The notes below the pieces were generated by a model. The model did no database searches. It saw only the letters and a program-made list of their open reading frames with translations, and had not been told where the DNA came from. DNA of 64,000 nt, taken from the NCBI GenBank assembly GCA_032173965.1, contig CM063287.1, positions 12,157,859 through 12,221,858 on the forward strand, read 5' to 3'. Numbering within the stretch: the stretch's first letter is position 1; each line of letters starts with the position of its first letter. The DNA is from Sitta carolinensis (lineage: Eukaryota; Chordata; Aves; Passeriformes; Sittidae). Shown here one piece after another: positions 1-14,100 of the stretch. Position numbers and translations under genes: made by a program.

Positions 1-3000
1 TTAGACATATTTAACACAGCTGTTAAATGGCCATACTTAATATGAAATAAGCTGAAAACTATATGTATTTTTACTTGCGCACATGTAATCAGATCCATTC
101 TGCTTTTACTGACAACCCTGTTAATCAAGTGGCTGAAAGAAATCTCCCAGCTACAAAACCAGTGAGGGTAGAGTGACTTGAAAAATGCATACGTATGTGT
201 ACACACTCAGACATTTTTTCATCTGTGTATTTAATAAGAACATGCATTTATTGTCTAAGTTATCACACTGGAAAAGCAATGCAACAACAAATGTCTCCTC
301 CATAATAAACAGAGATCATCTTAACAAAACCAGGTTTTGCTTTATGTCTCATGACATGATGACAAAATTAAAGTGAACATGAAAACCAAGCTATGCATTA
401 AAAACTGGGTTTACTTTTTGTGGAGACCTCTAAGCCCTTCAAAAATGATTAACCCTTAATATATAGAAGTTAAACATGGTTACTCGGCCATAATTTTTCA
501 TAAGAGTCCAACACCCCTAGTCCAAAAATTAGTTCTATAGGTCTTTTCCTTTATTAAAAATAAAACACAGAACAGTCTTAGACACATTTGATCTACACTG
601 ATGTATACAAGAGTTGTTACTATTCTTCAGGAGAAAAGACATATGCACCTGGCTTCTTCAGACTGGCTACCTTATCTAGTGTTTTCATAAAAATCCAATC
701 GAAAAAATGATCATATGCCAACATACACATGCGCACTGAAATAATTAACAGTGTTAAGCAAAAGTCACCAAATAGTGCCACCTGCTGTAACCTGCCCAAC
801 AGTGCCAGCCAACAGCCCTGTTCTCCACCTCCTAAAAGCAAGTATTGCACAGCCAAACACTTTAATTGAAAGGAGAGACTAAAGAATTATACAGAGAAAG
901 GAACAAACAAACAAACAATATTTAACAGAGCTCAGCTGGATTCAGATGGATATAAATAGTCTGTTGTTCCAGCATCTATCTGCTTTTGTAATGCCACCCA
1001 GACCAGTGAATAGGCAGCAATTGCATAAAAAAATCCTCATACAAACACTGATCCTCACAGGCTGATACTGATCAGCTCGCATGTGAATGTCTTTAGGAGC
1101 CTAATTTATGAACAGCTCATTAATAAGTGTGATATGTTACTACTGAGATTCTAACAAGGACCTCCTACAGGTTCCAGATTGATGGGTTTGCAGTTGAAGA
1201 AACAGAACAAATTGCACTGCCACAGCCTGTGGTGTCACAGAAACCAACAGCAAAATTCCCAAGATGCTTCTACAGGACCTAAAGACAACTAAGATAAAAT
1301 TCCACTGTAAACTATAAGACAGGGTGGTAGGAAACCTTCACCTGGGCATTTACATTTTGTGGTGATGAGAATAGGACAAATAATTAGTCAAAACATTTCA
1401 GGAGATATCTACAGTGTGTTCAAAAGTCAATACAATTAATTTAGAATAGCCACAGGTCAGATAAGAGACACAGGATATTTTTAAGGTGGTCTTCCTACAT
1501 TGTTCACAGGATCCTGAGAAACAAGCATAGCAGTTCACACAGAAAAAGATGAACTGGTGTTGTTGAATTCACACACAGAGTCAAAAACAAAGCTAGGTTT
1601 CTTCATGCCCATGATGATAAAATCCACCATAAGTCAAGTGAGTTAAGTATATTGAAACAACATATTCACCCCACATCTGCATAGAATGAGCTTTCTAACC
1701 TTTCATAAATGTCTTAGACTTGAAGCTGACCAAAAGAATCAGGCTGACATGCTATCAAATCACAGCAGAGTAGCCCTCACCACTTCCTTTCACCATTTGG
1801 ATCCATTACCTGGGGCCAAAAGTTCCACCTGTCCCAAGCTTTGCAATTGCTGCAAGCCATTTGGTCACCACCTCTGCCTCAGAGGTGAATCAAGTTGCTC
1901 AATACAAGCACATCAACCTAGTAGTTAACAAAAATACGATGTCATTGAAACGAGTGAAAACAAATGGAAAATGCTGCATAAATCTAAGCTGTTATTAACA
2001 CAACTAAGGATATTTCTATGCTACCTCTATCACTAATTTGTGAAGCACATCTCTATGACTTCTAATTTTGCAAAAATAAATTAAATGCTGATTGATTTGT
2101 GTTTTCTAAATCATGATGAAATTCCAGTTCAAAGTGCCATGTCACAGGTAAAACTGTGAAAAACCACAGCAGTAATGACAGTAATGAAAAAGTACACATT
2201 AATTACTTGTACATTTATCATGTAATTTCCCACTTCTTTCTTTCCCCTTTTATTCTATTTATTTTAAGGCACTGCTTTTCCGTGTTGTGAACTGACTTCA
2301 CTCAAAAAGACAGATCAGCTGAAAATACTGGAGGGCCAGATCTTCATTTATCCCTAAAGGGCCCTTCTCCTTTACTCACTGCAAGGAACTCTAAATCAGG
2401 TAGATACCGGACTGAAGGCTGCTACAGTTATTCATATTCTGAATAACTAAGCTCTAAGCTCTCATATCTTTTCACTAGGTGAGATCTAAGCCTTCAGGCT
2501 TTCCATGTCTGCACTCTTTCAAGCCCTATCACTATGACCGAGTATAAAACTTCATGCTGTTATGATATAAAAGTTAGTGTTTGCATAGGAATTAGCCTTG
2601 CCAGCAACATTAACAAATCCCAACACACTGCAATTCCTGGTAAACTATTTCCTTGGAAACTCAGGTGATTACAAGAGTGCATTGTTCATACACAGGAGTT
2701 CAGGCCTAGACAGTTTCAGAGCACTTGGGCTTGTTAACACTTGGCACTGATTGGCTCCTTCATATAAGATTTTGGAAGTATTTTGTAGACGTTAAAGGAA
2801 TTAAAACTGAAAACATCGTTGTAAGATAACGAAATTCTAATGTCTTAATACAGATGGATGAACTGATGAGGTGCTGAAACATTAATGGCAACATCCTTAA
2901 CCTTATGTTAGGTGAAGAGTAAAAATTCATGCATTTGAGGAAATAACTGCTTTTAAAGAGGGACTGAATGCATGGTTTTACAAATCAAAATGTGGCAAAA

Positions 3001-6000
3001 GAGTTGTTAAATCCAGTGCTGTTACAAATCCCCAATTAAAAAACACCATTTGAACATTCTGTCTAAAGCATCAATTAAATGAAACAAATCATAAAAAGCC
3101 AACCAAAGAACACAGGTCCATAATTCTATCTTTCAGGTTATCTTGAAAAGACAAACATCAAGTTCTGTTTTTATTTTTGACTGCACTATTTAGTGACCCA
3201 GAAATCACACAATGCTGTAGCCAAAGAGGACTTACTTGGCAATTACCACATCCTCCAATATTCCAGAGTGCTAAAGCGTCATCTAATGCTATTAACAAAA
3301 TTGTCCAAGATAGACCACCAGTTCCATGTTAGCATATATATTATTACATATACCTACATAAGTACGTATGTACAAACCCAGTACAGAAACTTACAGCATT
3401 TTCCTCCTGCTTAGCATGTGTGATAGAAGGACAAACAGATAGGGGTACATAAATCCTTCCTTACCCCAACTTGATAGAACAAACACAAAATTGTGCTTAA
3501 AAGGTCAGGGTCTCCCCCTCTGTATAAAAGTTTATTGGTACCTTCATTCTCACTCTAAAGTCACCTCCACCCAGCCACTTAGAAAAAGCAAAAAAACTTG
3601 AAGAATATTTATGGAAAAAGCTGCTTTCCATGACGTGCACAAGGGAATGTAACTGTATGTGTGTGTTGAAAACAGTGTTACTTTGAAAAGCTAAGTAGAC
3701 AAAACCTGCAAGTTGTAATGAAAACGTATTACTTCTTGCTGTACAAGGCAACTGGATTTCAAGGAAAAAGTTCCAAACTGCAAAAAATTTCACAACATCC
3801 GCTCAAAAAAAAATTGGCATAATTAGCAGACATGTTTCCTGATTGCTGCATGCACCCAAAGTTGAAGGCAAAATTGAAGGGTTGACCCCTTTTTATAAAC
3901 ACTTAAGATACATCCAAGACTAAGAACAAAGAAATCCCGCTAAAATTTCTGAATATTTTCACTAAGCCACCACCCATAGTAGCATAAATCACACACTCCC
4001 TTATCAGCACAAAGAACAGGGAACTAAAAGCTATACAGTTGCATATAATCCAGATTGCCAATATCCATGCACCACTTTTAAAAATATCCATTTATATTCA
4101 ACAATGAAATACAACAGATTCTTGGATGTTAGCTAGGATCAGTCTTAAAGTATATGTATTAATTTGCAGCCTAGGAATAAAGCTGGCTCTGAGATACACA
4201 AGTTGATACTCTGACTTTAGCACCTATCCAATGAACACTATTTTATACATGTTCAGTAAGATGTCACTTAAAATAGTACATAGTTTTTGTCACATTTATG
4301 CACAAAAAACCAATTTCAATTGGAACAAATTCAAAGAGGACCTGTAACAGTCATTTGGAAAAAAGGAGTGTCACCAAAGAGTAGTTAAGAGTGAACAGCT
4401 TTATTTTGCTAGAAAAATAAATGCTGACAAAGAATATCCGACTCCATAATATAAATATCAAGGATGGACAAAAACCACTCAAAACAGATTACAGATAAAA
4501 TGGCTTTACTTTAGTCATGAATATTATCCCTACTTGTCCTGCAAGCGTACACTTTCAGAGCAGCTAGTAGAAGAAATCTAACACTGCTTTCAAGCTGAAG
4601 ACAGGAACAATCTCCCTATTTGAATTCACATGTATCGGATGTGCCCTCCGAAAGAGAACACAACTAGATCATTGTTTCCTTTTCATTATCATTGCACCTA
4701 TGAATCCCATACATCAGGGTAGTGATGGCTGCCTACAAAAACCTGGAGAGCAAACACTTGTCGCACAGTCAGCACAGCTTCAATTCTGCATAAAAGAATA
4801 AAAGAGGAAGAAAACCACTCCCTCTGAACAAGTAGATACTGCATGCAGCTCATTAAAGAACTTGGGTACTGATGCTTTTAACGACAGTAACATATTCCTC
4901 TTACAGCTAAACTTGAATTTAACTAGACCATTCTATTTCTAATATTCTTTATCAAGATTATGTTTGCAGAGCTCATTTGCACTTTGGGCTTTTCGTATTG
5001 AGGATTTTGGGGGTTTGTTTGTTGTTGTTTGGTGCTTGTTTTGCTCTTCTATAGTGCTAGAATCCAACAAATCATCTACTAACTAAATTGATTAACCCAC
5101 TGCAACCCATTGTTACTATAGAGTCACTGATGTATACTATTTCCCTTCTGTGTCTTACATACATAGACATATTTTAAGCCTTGATCAAATATTTCTTCCT
5201 GTTGCATCATATGTTAATTATGTATTATATACATATGTTGATGTGTATATAGGTATCTATATATGCAAAAGATATTCTGTGGATTTCTCTCAACTAGACA
5301 TCCACTTTAAATTACTAGGTACCTACTTGAGCCAGTCTGAAAGTCTCTCAAAACTTGTTTATTTATTCACTAGTCAGCTTACAAGAAGAGACTGGTTATA
5401 TAGTACAGTCCTTTTTGCACACTCACTTCTACAAGGTGTCCATGGTCTACTAGGAAAATCGCCTGGCAGGTAACTGCAAAGACAACTAGCAGGCTTAAAT
5501 AATTCCTGCCTTCAATTGGTGAACTACCTGTCCAAGATGAGCCTGTTTGATTTGTTTGTGGCTAAGCTGCTTTCTCTCACTGCTGAGACACTATGTGAAA
5601 AATAAATTTAAAATGCTATGAATTTGCAGTTGGGTAATTGGCAGCAAAGGGACACCACCCACTGCAGTAAACCACCATTTAAGCCATGATTCACATTTAT
5701 GATTTGTAATATAACTGTTAAAAATTTTCATCTTGACTGTAAATAGCAGTTCCAAGAAATCAGTTTATTAACAAACACAAATATATGTTTCCAGATATAA
5801 ATATAGTGTTAGACTAGTTGATTTTAATTGCAAACTCATACTCAGTTGCTACAATATTTCAGATTATAGTCTTAAAATCACAAATGAATTGTTAATTTTT
5901 ACTCTTCTGTTACAACAGGGACAATTACTGAACACTCAGGATGCTTTTATGCATGTCAAAAGGAGCTACTTTGATTCCTGACTGCTTTCAAAGCAGCTTA

Positions 6001-8743
6001 AGAATACATACTCTGACAGCTACTTTCTTGAAATGCATGAGTAAAAAGAATGAAGCAGAAATTTGCTTCCTAGAAAAAAAAAAAATTAAGACAATGAGGG
6101 TTTGTGTATCCTTTGCAAGGCTCTACACTTCTCAAATCACTTGGAAAACAACTTGCAAGATTATGAACAGAAACAACATCACTCCAAAGTGAATTCTAAA
6201 AAGCACATTCTGACTACTTACTGTGTTTTAAGACTTTGGGTATGAAAATTTTAAGAAACAGCATATGGGGCAATCAGTTGAAGTATACCAGAAAAGTATA
6301 TGACTTCATTTACCTCGCCACATTGCTGCCCTGCTCTCTGCCTGGAACAGAGCCTGGTAGTACTGGTCACAAACACATCTTTTTCTTGTCAATCCTCCTT
6401 GCCCCTTTGGTACTCCTATCTCAGTTCTCTTTTTTTCCTCTTCCCACATCAATTTTTTCCCACCCTTCACCTTTCCCTTTACCAAACTTTATAACTTAAC
6501 ACATCTATCTCAATTCATCCACCCATTCTTTTCCTTTCAACCACACCAGATCCTTTTTCTTCATATTTTCCACACAGTGAGCTTTGTGCATCCTCTGAAG
6601 GTGGCAATCCACATAAAGACCCCGTTCTTCTGTTCAGCCAAAATGACCCAGAAAATATATGGGGTCATCATAAGTCTCAAATCCAAATCAACAGCAAACA
6701 GGCAGAGCTCTTCACCATTTTACTGTCTATGGACGTAGATTTAAAAAGATAAAAAATTAAAAAACCCAAAAAAACCCCCACACAGCCATTCCCTGAAAAA
6801 ACCATTAGCACATCTTCAAGCCAGAAGCATGCAGATACTCGGATAACAAGTTGTGACTGTAATACATCTACATTAGCTATGAATGCCTAACCACATCTCT
6901 GGTCTTCTCCCTCTCTGCTCAACACTTAACAACAAGGAAAATTATGTTAACCTTATGCACACTATAGAACAGGATGCCAAAATTAGCATGACATTATGTT
7001 TTCTATGTTTGGATAAGAGGTTTACTACAACAGATCAATAAACCTAGGGACACTCTGGTTTTGCATTACTAAGTAGTTTATTACCAGAATTGGAAATTCA
7101 GTTATCAGCAGACAGTGTTAGAAACAGCCAAGAGTGATGGTAAGCTGAAATTTGCTTCCAATAGTAATATTAGTGACAATTATTACAGTTTTGCCTTCAT
7201 ACTCCTAAAATTATTGCAAGCTGTCAACTGATGCCATATGAATATGTCTAAATTAGCAAAGAAAAAAAAACAAAAACTGGAGGGTTGGGAGATGGGGGGA
7301 GGGAGTTTGTCCAGTTGGTTTTCGTTTTAGGGAAGGGGAATGTCTTTGTGGTTTTGTTTTCAAACTGCAGTACTATCAAGTCATGCTCAAGGACCTTTAA
7401 TAAGTACATGCCCTGCAACAAACTCCAGGAGGTTTTTAATCTTCTTTTCCTTGAAATGGGCATAATTTTTTAGAAAGTACATGAACAACTTTTGATTCCA
7501 TGAAAGTTCAAGGCAGATGTAAAAGATGCAGGCAGTGGATTCAGGATATTGCCAGTTTGGTTACCATTTCCTGACCTTATTCTGTCTGCCTATTTTGTGA
7601 CTAAGCCAGCCAAGTAGAAAATGCTGATAACAAATACAATATACTGAGGAATGAGTAGCTTCAGTAATTTATTGTACTTTAGAAGAAAATTCAGTACCTG
7701 GTAAAAAATTCTATTTTGTATAAGTAGCATTTAAAAAAACATAACTGTCACAGGACTCATACTAGAAACCACAAGACAAACACATCCAATGGACACATCC
7801 ATTCTTATTCAGCCAGACAGAGCAGGTATTCCAAGCCTTTAGTGAGAACATTGCACCTGCTGCATCTCCTCTAGTGCATTAAGGAGTCTCTGGCACCAGT
7901 GGCAACATGCCACCTTCAGAGGAAAAGCCATCCATCAGCTAGACTGCTTCAGACCCACTTGCAGCTTATGTTAATGTGCACATGAAATGAAATCCAATTA
8001 GACTTCAGCATCCAAATTCACAGCCAAACTTACTATGAAGTTTAACACCTTGTTTGCAAGGGAAAAACATCTGCAACCTTGAGATGAATAATTCTTCTGT
8101 GATAAAGCCACGTCTTAATTTTGAAATTTTTTCTTCTAATATCATGAATTCTGGGAGAAAATTCTCACTAAACTCCAAGTGCAAGGAGTTTACAGGCAGG
8201 GGGCTGTGGGGGGTGGACACGACCAACAAAAAAGCAAAACCAATTTTCAATAAAATAGTACAGTGTTATGGAGTCTGAAATGCTGCTTTGAGAGATATTT
8301 GCCCACAGCATATTGCCTTACAAAAATCAAAATTAAAATATCCAAGCTTATTCTCTCCCCAGAGGGCAATTTTTAAGCTGATGCTTGATATATTACAGGA
8401 CTCTTCTCATTCCAAAAGAATATTCAAAGTGCTAGCTAAGTCTGATCTATAATGCTTAGGCATATTTTAGCATAAGCTTCATTTTAATATTCTTCAGGGT
8501 CCTCTTTATTACAGTAATCCTAATTACTGTTAGTTTGAGGCATAGAAGGTTGACAAGAGATGTGGCACCTTTTGACAAGTGTTGTATACAAGAAATATAA
8601 AAAGTATCACTTGATTCATCTTGTGTTTTCTTTAGTTTATAATATCTCCTAAGAATAAATAGAATGTATCATCCTTCAGCAAAAAATTGCATACTCCCTC
8701 TAACTACTCAAGTTTTTTGGGATTTTTTTGGTTCATAAAATGT
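1..8743. other. AT-rich DNA, no gene recognised
   Basis: All six frames are densely interrupted by stops. The longest open frame is 107 codons at 5150-5473 on the plus strand. Its predicted peptide is rich in Tyr, Ile and Leu, as expected from AT-rich noncoding DNA, and shows no domain I recognise. The stretch contains a short (CAAA)n run at 904-918, a pyrimidine-rich run at about 6424-6480 and scattered short A or T runs. I saw no interspersed repeat I could name. Small exons or a lncRNA cannot be excluded by eye. Confidence 0.6.
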
Positions 8744-9329
8744 TGTTGTGGTTTAACCCCAGCAGCACACTAAACACCACGCAGTCACTCATCTAATCTC
8801 TTACACAATAGGATGGGGAGAAAAATCAAAAGAGTAAAAGTGAGAAAATTTGGGGGTAGAGATAAATCAAGTTCAATAAAAAGTAAAGCGACAGCCACAC
8901 ATATAAGCAAAGCAGAACAGGGAATTGATTCACCACTTCCCATGGGCAGGCAGGTGTTCAGCTATGCCCATGAAAGCAGGGCTCCATCATACACAACAAG
9001 GACTTGGGAAAACAAACTCCACTCTGCAAGTCCCTCCTTCCTCCTCTCCCCTCAGCTTTATATGCTGAGCAGGACATTATATGTTATAGAATGTTCCTTT
9101 GATCAAGTGGGGTCAGCTGTTTTGGCCTCAACTTCTTGTGCACCTCCAGCCTCTTTCCTAGTGGGCTGGGGAGAGAAGCAGGAAAGGACTCTGAGGAATT
9201 GCTGTTCAGCAGTGACAAAAGAGATTCTTATACTATTAACACAAAAAATAGTATTTTGGATTCAAATCCAAAACACAGCCCATAGTAATTGCTACGAAGA
9301 AAAATTCTACCCCAGACAAAACCAGCCCA
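8744..9329 (-). mobile_element. Solo LTR of an avian endogenous retrovirus (family A)
   Basis: The plus strand begins TGTTGTGGTTTAACCCC and ends ACCAGCCCA, giving TG...CA termini. From general knowledge these ends belong to an LTR family common in neoavian genomes, here inverted. On the minus strand a TATA-like CATATAAAG lies at 9056-9064 and would be the LTR promoter. The expected poly(A) signal has decayed to an ATTGAA-like form. No gag, pol or env flanks it, so it is a solo LTR left by recombination or a lone fragment. A clean target-site duplication is not visible (AAATGT against AATATT). A 174-codon open frame on the plus strand (8813-9337) runs antisense through the LTR and is a by-product, not a gene. 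A second copy of the family lies inverted at 36475-37020: the 12-mer GCTGAACACCTG at 36838-36849 recurs reverse-complemented at 8951-8962. The subfamily name is not assigned. Confidence 0.85.
9254..9273. repeat. Perfect 8-bp inverted repeat inside the LTR
   Basis: TTTTGGAT, a 4-nt spacer TCAA, then ATCCAAAA form a perfect hairpin-capable palindrome near the minus-strand LTR's upstream (U3) end. It may be a chance product of LTR decay. Confidence 0.5.
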
Positions 9330-11128
9330 AATATTAATACAGGTGAAAACAACAATCTAGAACAAGAAAATCCCTTTTCAGAGCTGCATGCCCATATAAA
9401 CCAGCATATAATCTACTTGTGGACACGCCACATGGTTCAAGTGTATCAGACACTAGATGGTGGTGACTGGGAGAGACATGACCCCCTTTTCCATGAGTGC
9501 TTGGCATAATGTCCCCATTTCTTTCACCATTTATGTGGTTTTCATTATCACATTCCAAATATGACCTGCCATAAGATCACATATACACATTTACATTTTT
9601 GTGTTGTCTGAAAAGTTTAACCTTAACCGGCCTCCAGCATGCCTGTACTTCTCCCTAGTAACATTCTACATGTCACACGTATTGGTGCCATCCAACAAGG
9701 AGAACAGGGCCACCTGAGCCTTTTACTTGAAAAATGAGGCTGATGTGTCTAGTTGTGGATTTTTTCAGCTGTGTCACCAATTCTCTTGTAATATAGGCTT
9801 GTCTATAGCCTAGCAAAGGGCATTTTCAGCTACACATTGACTAACATGCAAATAAATAATATAAGTTTTCCTGGGATAAACCAAATCTCGACATGTATGG
9901 ATAGCCTTACAACAGAGATGGCACAAACAGAAAATATACCTTGAATCCCCACTAACCTTAATTATTTGAGGACAAACTCTAACAATATAAACATGTTAAG
10001 AAGGTGATGGAGTAACCTGCTTTGTCACTGGCATTTTTTATCTAGGGTAGGGTTCACATAAACATTTTATATAGAAAGAAGTACTGAGAAGTGTTGCGTC
10101 GTGTGGTTGCAGAAAAGGACAGGATTTTTAGAATATACTGTATTACAATACCTGTGAACATAATGGTCTTGCAAATTATACTCCAACACACTATGGGAGT
10201 ACTTTCAGTTCATGTTTACATAAGGACAAATTAGTGAGCACTTACAGAGAAGACAATTTACCACAGCTCTGGTACATCGGTTCAAAACTGGTATACATAT
10301 ATACCCCCAAAGTCACTCTGAAATTCAAATGTACAAGCTCAGGCAGGTGTAAGTGATGTTATCTTTCTGATGAAAGCATAGAAAACCCTGTAGCAACAAT
10401 GGGATGACTAGACAAGGATGTCTGCATATTAAAATTGTACTACAGATCTAAAATCCCTTGAAGCTGGAGCAAAATACCCTGTAACTTTATAGGCTGGTGG
10501 TTTCCCAAGAAATCATTTCCCCATTCTGTCTCAGTTCTGCTGAAGAAACCCAAACAAACCCAAACGTGTTACTCAGTTGTATAGTTCTAAAAGATTAGAA
10601 AGAGATGACTGATTCTGTCTGTAGACAGACTTTCCTTTCCTATGAAAGAACTGATCCATTTTTTTGTAGTTCTCTGGCTTGGAGCAGGAGAGTCAAAGTA
10701 TTTATCCAAGTAATAGGGAAGGATTACACATGTAGATGGATTTACGAAACATCAATCCCAGCAGGCTTCTAAAATTAAACAGCCTAATGCATGAGGAATG
10801 ATATATTTTACAATACAGGAAATGTCAAGCTGTGGAAAAACTATTCCAGAAGGTAGCTGTGAGTTAAATACAGAGTTCACTTCTCTCTTGTCACTTGATC
10901 CTCTCCTTAGAATTAAGGACTGAACTTATCATTTTGAAACATGTAGAGTAGCAGCTATAAAAATCCACCACGAGAACATTCATATTTGGAAATATTTCTT
11001 CTTTTACGCAAGTTTAAGGGATTGTCAGAGGTCAAAGATTTGAACATCCCTGCTGAGTCGCTTCTATGAAAGACATGCTGTGGAATGATGTAGGTGTACT
11101 TACTCTTTGCAGCTATTCAGACAGGACC

Positions 11129-11164
11129 AAAAAAAAAAGGAAAAAAAGAAAAGAAAAAAAAAAA
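11129..11164. repeat. A-rich purine tract
   Basis: 36 bp made only of A and G, with runs of A broken by single or double G. Low-complexity DNA. Confidence 0.85.
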
Positions 11165-14100
11165 CTTGCTCATTATGGTGTCATTAGGCCTCAGTAAGGA
11201 CAGATATTTTAAACAGAGAAGCAAGCATTTTCTGCTCAACAAAGAAAACATTCAAAGATACTTCAAGTAACCAGTCATACAATTAATTATGACTTTTAGG
11301 ACAAAGTAGGTCAATGGGTTGCTATTATGTTAAACTCATAACAAAAGAGGGTTTTTTCTCTTTGCAAAACAAAAACAAGAGCTACTCGCAGGTCTCAAAA
11401 TAGCTTTTAATGAAAAACAGAACCACTTCTTGGCACAGAGTGACACATACACCAACTGCCCCTCCCCAGCTATCTGTGATTGCTTCTCTCTCTCCATAGG
11501 TGGCTGGTGCCTTTCTCAGGCAGCAGCCAATACACTGTGTTTGTCTGGCAGGGAGCAGGCTAACGAAGCAGAGCAGGAGCATAGCTCCCATTTAAACGGA
11601 AGACTGGTGTGAAAACTTTTCCAAGCTCTTGGAGAGGCAGTGGTTTTGTTTAAGAGACTAGCAGAACTTACTCTTACCAGCTTTTAAATTCTAACTGCTA
11701 ATGAACGCACAATTTTCTTGCACTTGGAACAGATTAAAGCAAAGATCAACCAGTGTATAACATCATCAAAATCCTAACACACAACAATATTTTAATGAAT
11801 GCCTTGTAAAAAACCCCAACCTTCTACATCCCAGCAGTGCATTTATAATATGGGTCGGAGCTAGAAGTAAAAGAACTAATGAATTACATTCAGATACATT
11901 TCCTTACTATCGAGTCTCCTGCATTTGAAAGAAAGCTGTCCCATGGTCCTTCCTGAACAAAAAGCTTTATATGCCACCATTAAAACTACATTCATTGTGA
12001 CATACTTATCCCTTTGGATGTTTAGCAGAAGCGCATGAGTAAGTTGATCTCTGTTCAGAAAACACATTAAACACCTAAGTACTTAATCTGTGAGTTGTCT
12101 AGGCATTACTACTCCTTTCCATGGTAGGTACAGTGAGATGTCACTCGAATTTTCTGCTGATTTTAACTTTCAGCATTTATCAGTCATAAAACCTTGGCCT
12201 ATATAGCTCACTCTTTTAAACAGGGTTCACTATTAACTATACAGCTGTACATCAGATTGAATGCAGACAGTCTGTGTGAAAACCTACACAAGGTTTTTTG
12301 TTCTAAGAACACGTGTAGAAAAAACACCCTATAAATGCTAATTAAAGGCTTAATCAGGAGTACATCAGGTAAATAAATACTTTCCCATGACTATTAATAT
12401 TATTACTTGAAAAAAAATTAACTCAGTGTTGCTTCACAACACTTATGTAAAGACCATGGAAGTTCAGCAGATATTTGCCTTTCCCTGAGTGCAAGCAAAG
12501 GCGGCTCACAAATGATAAGGTCAAAAGGCAGGCAGAGCCCAGGAGGAGTCACCCCAAATATCTACACCCATGAACTTGAGGGTTCTGTGCCATCTTTTGG
12601 GCAAACACCCATTTGAACTGCCATAAACTGTTAAAAGCATATTCATAGCCTCTCCAGCAGTATGGCTTCCACAAAGAAGGTCCTAAGAAATCTGTCCATG
12701 GTGGAAGGCAGATAACTGTCTCCCTTTTGGTTGAAGCTACCCAAACTTGTCTATATAGCTGAGGCCACTGCTGATGTCAAACACATCTGATTGCACAAGA
12801 AAATCCAAAGTATTATTTACTGCTACATCTTAACTCCTTCACACCTTGGGAACACTGCACAGGATAGGTTTGATCACTGGATGGGGAAAATTGATTTTGT
12901 CACTACTCAAAGTTAATGACCACTGGGTCTAGTACAGAAACAAGAGTCACAAAAGTCTTCCCAAAATCAAAGAAAAGTTGATAGCAAAGGTTCTATAGTA
13001 CCTATATCAAAACAGCATAGTGGGACATACATAAGACTGAGATGCAGCACAAATAGGATGAGTGAGAGTTTTGATAGTGAAAAGGCAGCAATATCTAATG
13101 TGCTGGTAGGCTCCAAGAATGACTTCTCAGAGAGCAGCAATCATAATTGCCCTTAATAGCAACTTATACTTCATTTTATTTTTTTTTAAATAGCATAATA
13201 ATAACCTCTAAAGCCTAGAGGAACGCATTGAGAAAACAAATCTGTAGAAAACTACATTTCCAATATAAGCTAAGAACCGTTGTCCAGCCTTCAGGAAGAA
13301 ATCAGCCTATGAGAGTTCATCTGACGTTGTGTTTCATCTAAGTGACTGCTGGAGCGTGGCATTTCCCTGCTCTTAGTGTAGAGGTCCAGGGCTACAGTTC
13401 ACTCTGAGGTTACAGATTTTTTTCAGCCAAGCTAGAGATATGAAAAGACATAAGGTGCAAACTCATGCCTGCTAGGACAATGAGTTACATTTCATTTTTC
13501 TACTACCCTACATACTCATTGTATGAGTAGAATTATTCTACACACTAAAGATATGTAGATGAACAAGACTATATGGGTTTGGGGTTTTTTTTAAATTAAG
13601 GGGGTTTTAACCCAAACTTACTACAAAGGAAAATTACAATCACTGAAATAATTCATTTGCTTTCTGCTCTGGGTGATTTCACATTAGTAACACCATCTGT
13701 ACCCAGGCTGTTATAGATTTAAAGCCAGAGCTCTAATTGAATAACTACTGCCTGGTGAGTCCATAGGTTAAAAAAAGAATATCCAGACCCAAGAGCCACA
13801 GTAGACCTGAAGTGTTTCTAGTAATTCTACCTTTGAGCAAGCTTTTAAAATTATAATTAAATGAATTTACAGCATGTCATTATTCCTAGACCTTATGGAG
13901 AACATACTTGACTGCCAACAGAGACAGCTTCAATCATACTCAGCATTGAGTTGAATTCAGTGCCTGCTCCCCTCCTCCTTTTAGCTGGTCTTTGTTTAGG
14001 CACAAGATCCAAAACGAAGATGGGCTACATGCTGTTTTTGAGTCTCTCATCTGCCTAATTAAGGGGGAGTCCAGAGTTTCATGGCTACAAGGCTTACGTC

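Noticed and set aside
9257..9270. tRNA B-box-like word GGATTCAAATCC
   Set aside because: It is the centre of an LTR palindrome; no A box or cloverleaf could be placed around it.
8744..9329. Complete provirus or retroviral genes
   Set aside because: No gag, pol or env-like frame was seen next to any of the three LTRs; they appear solitary.
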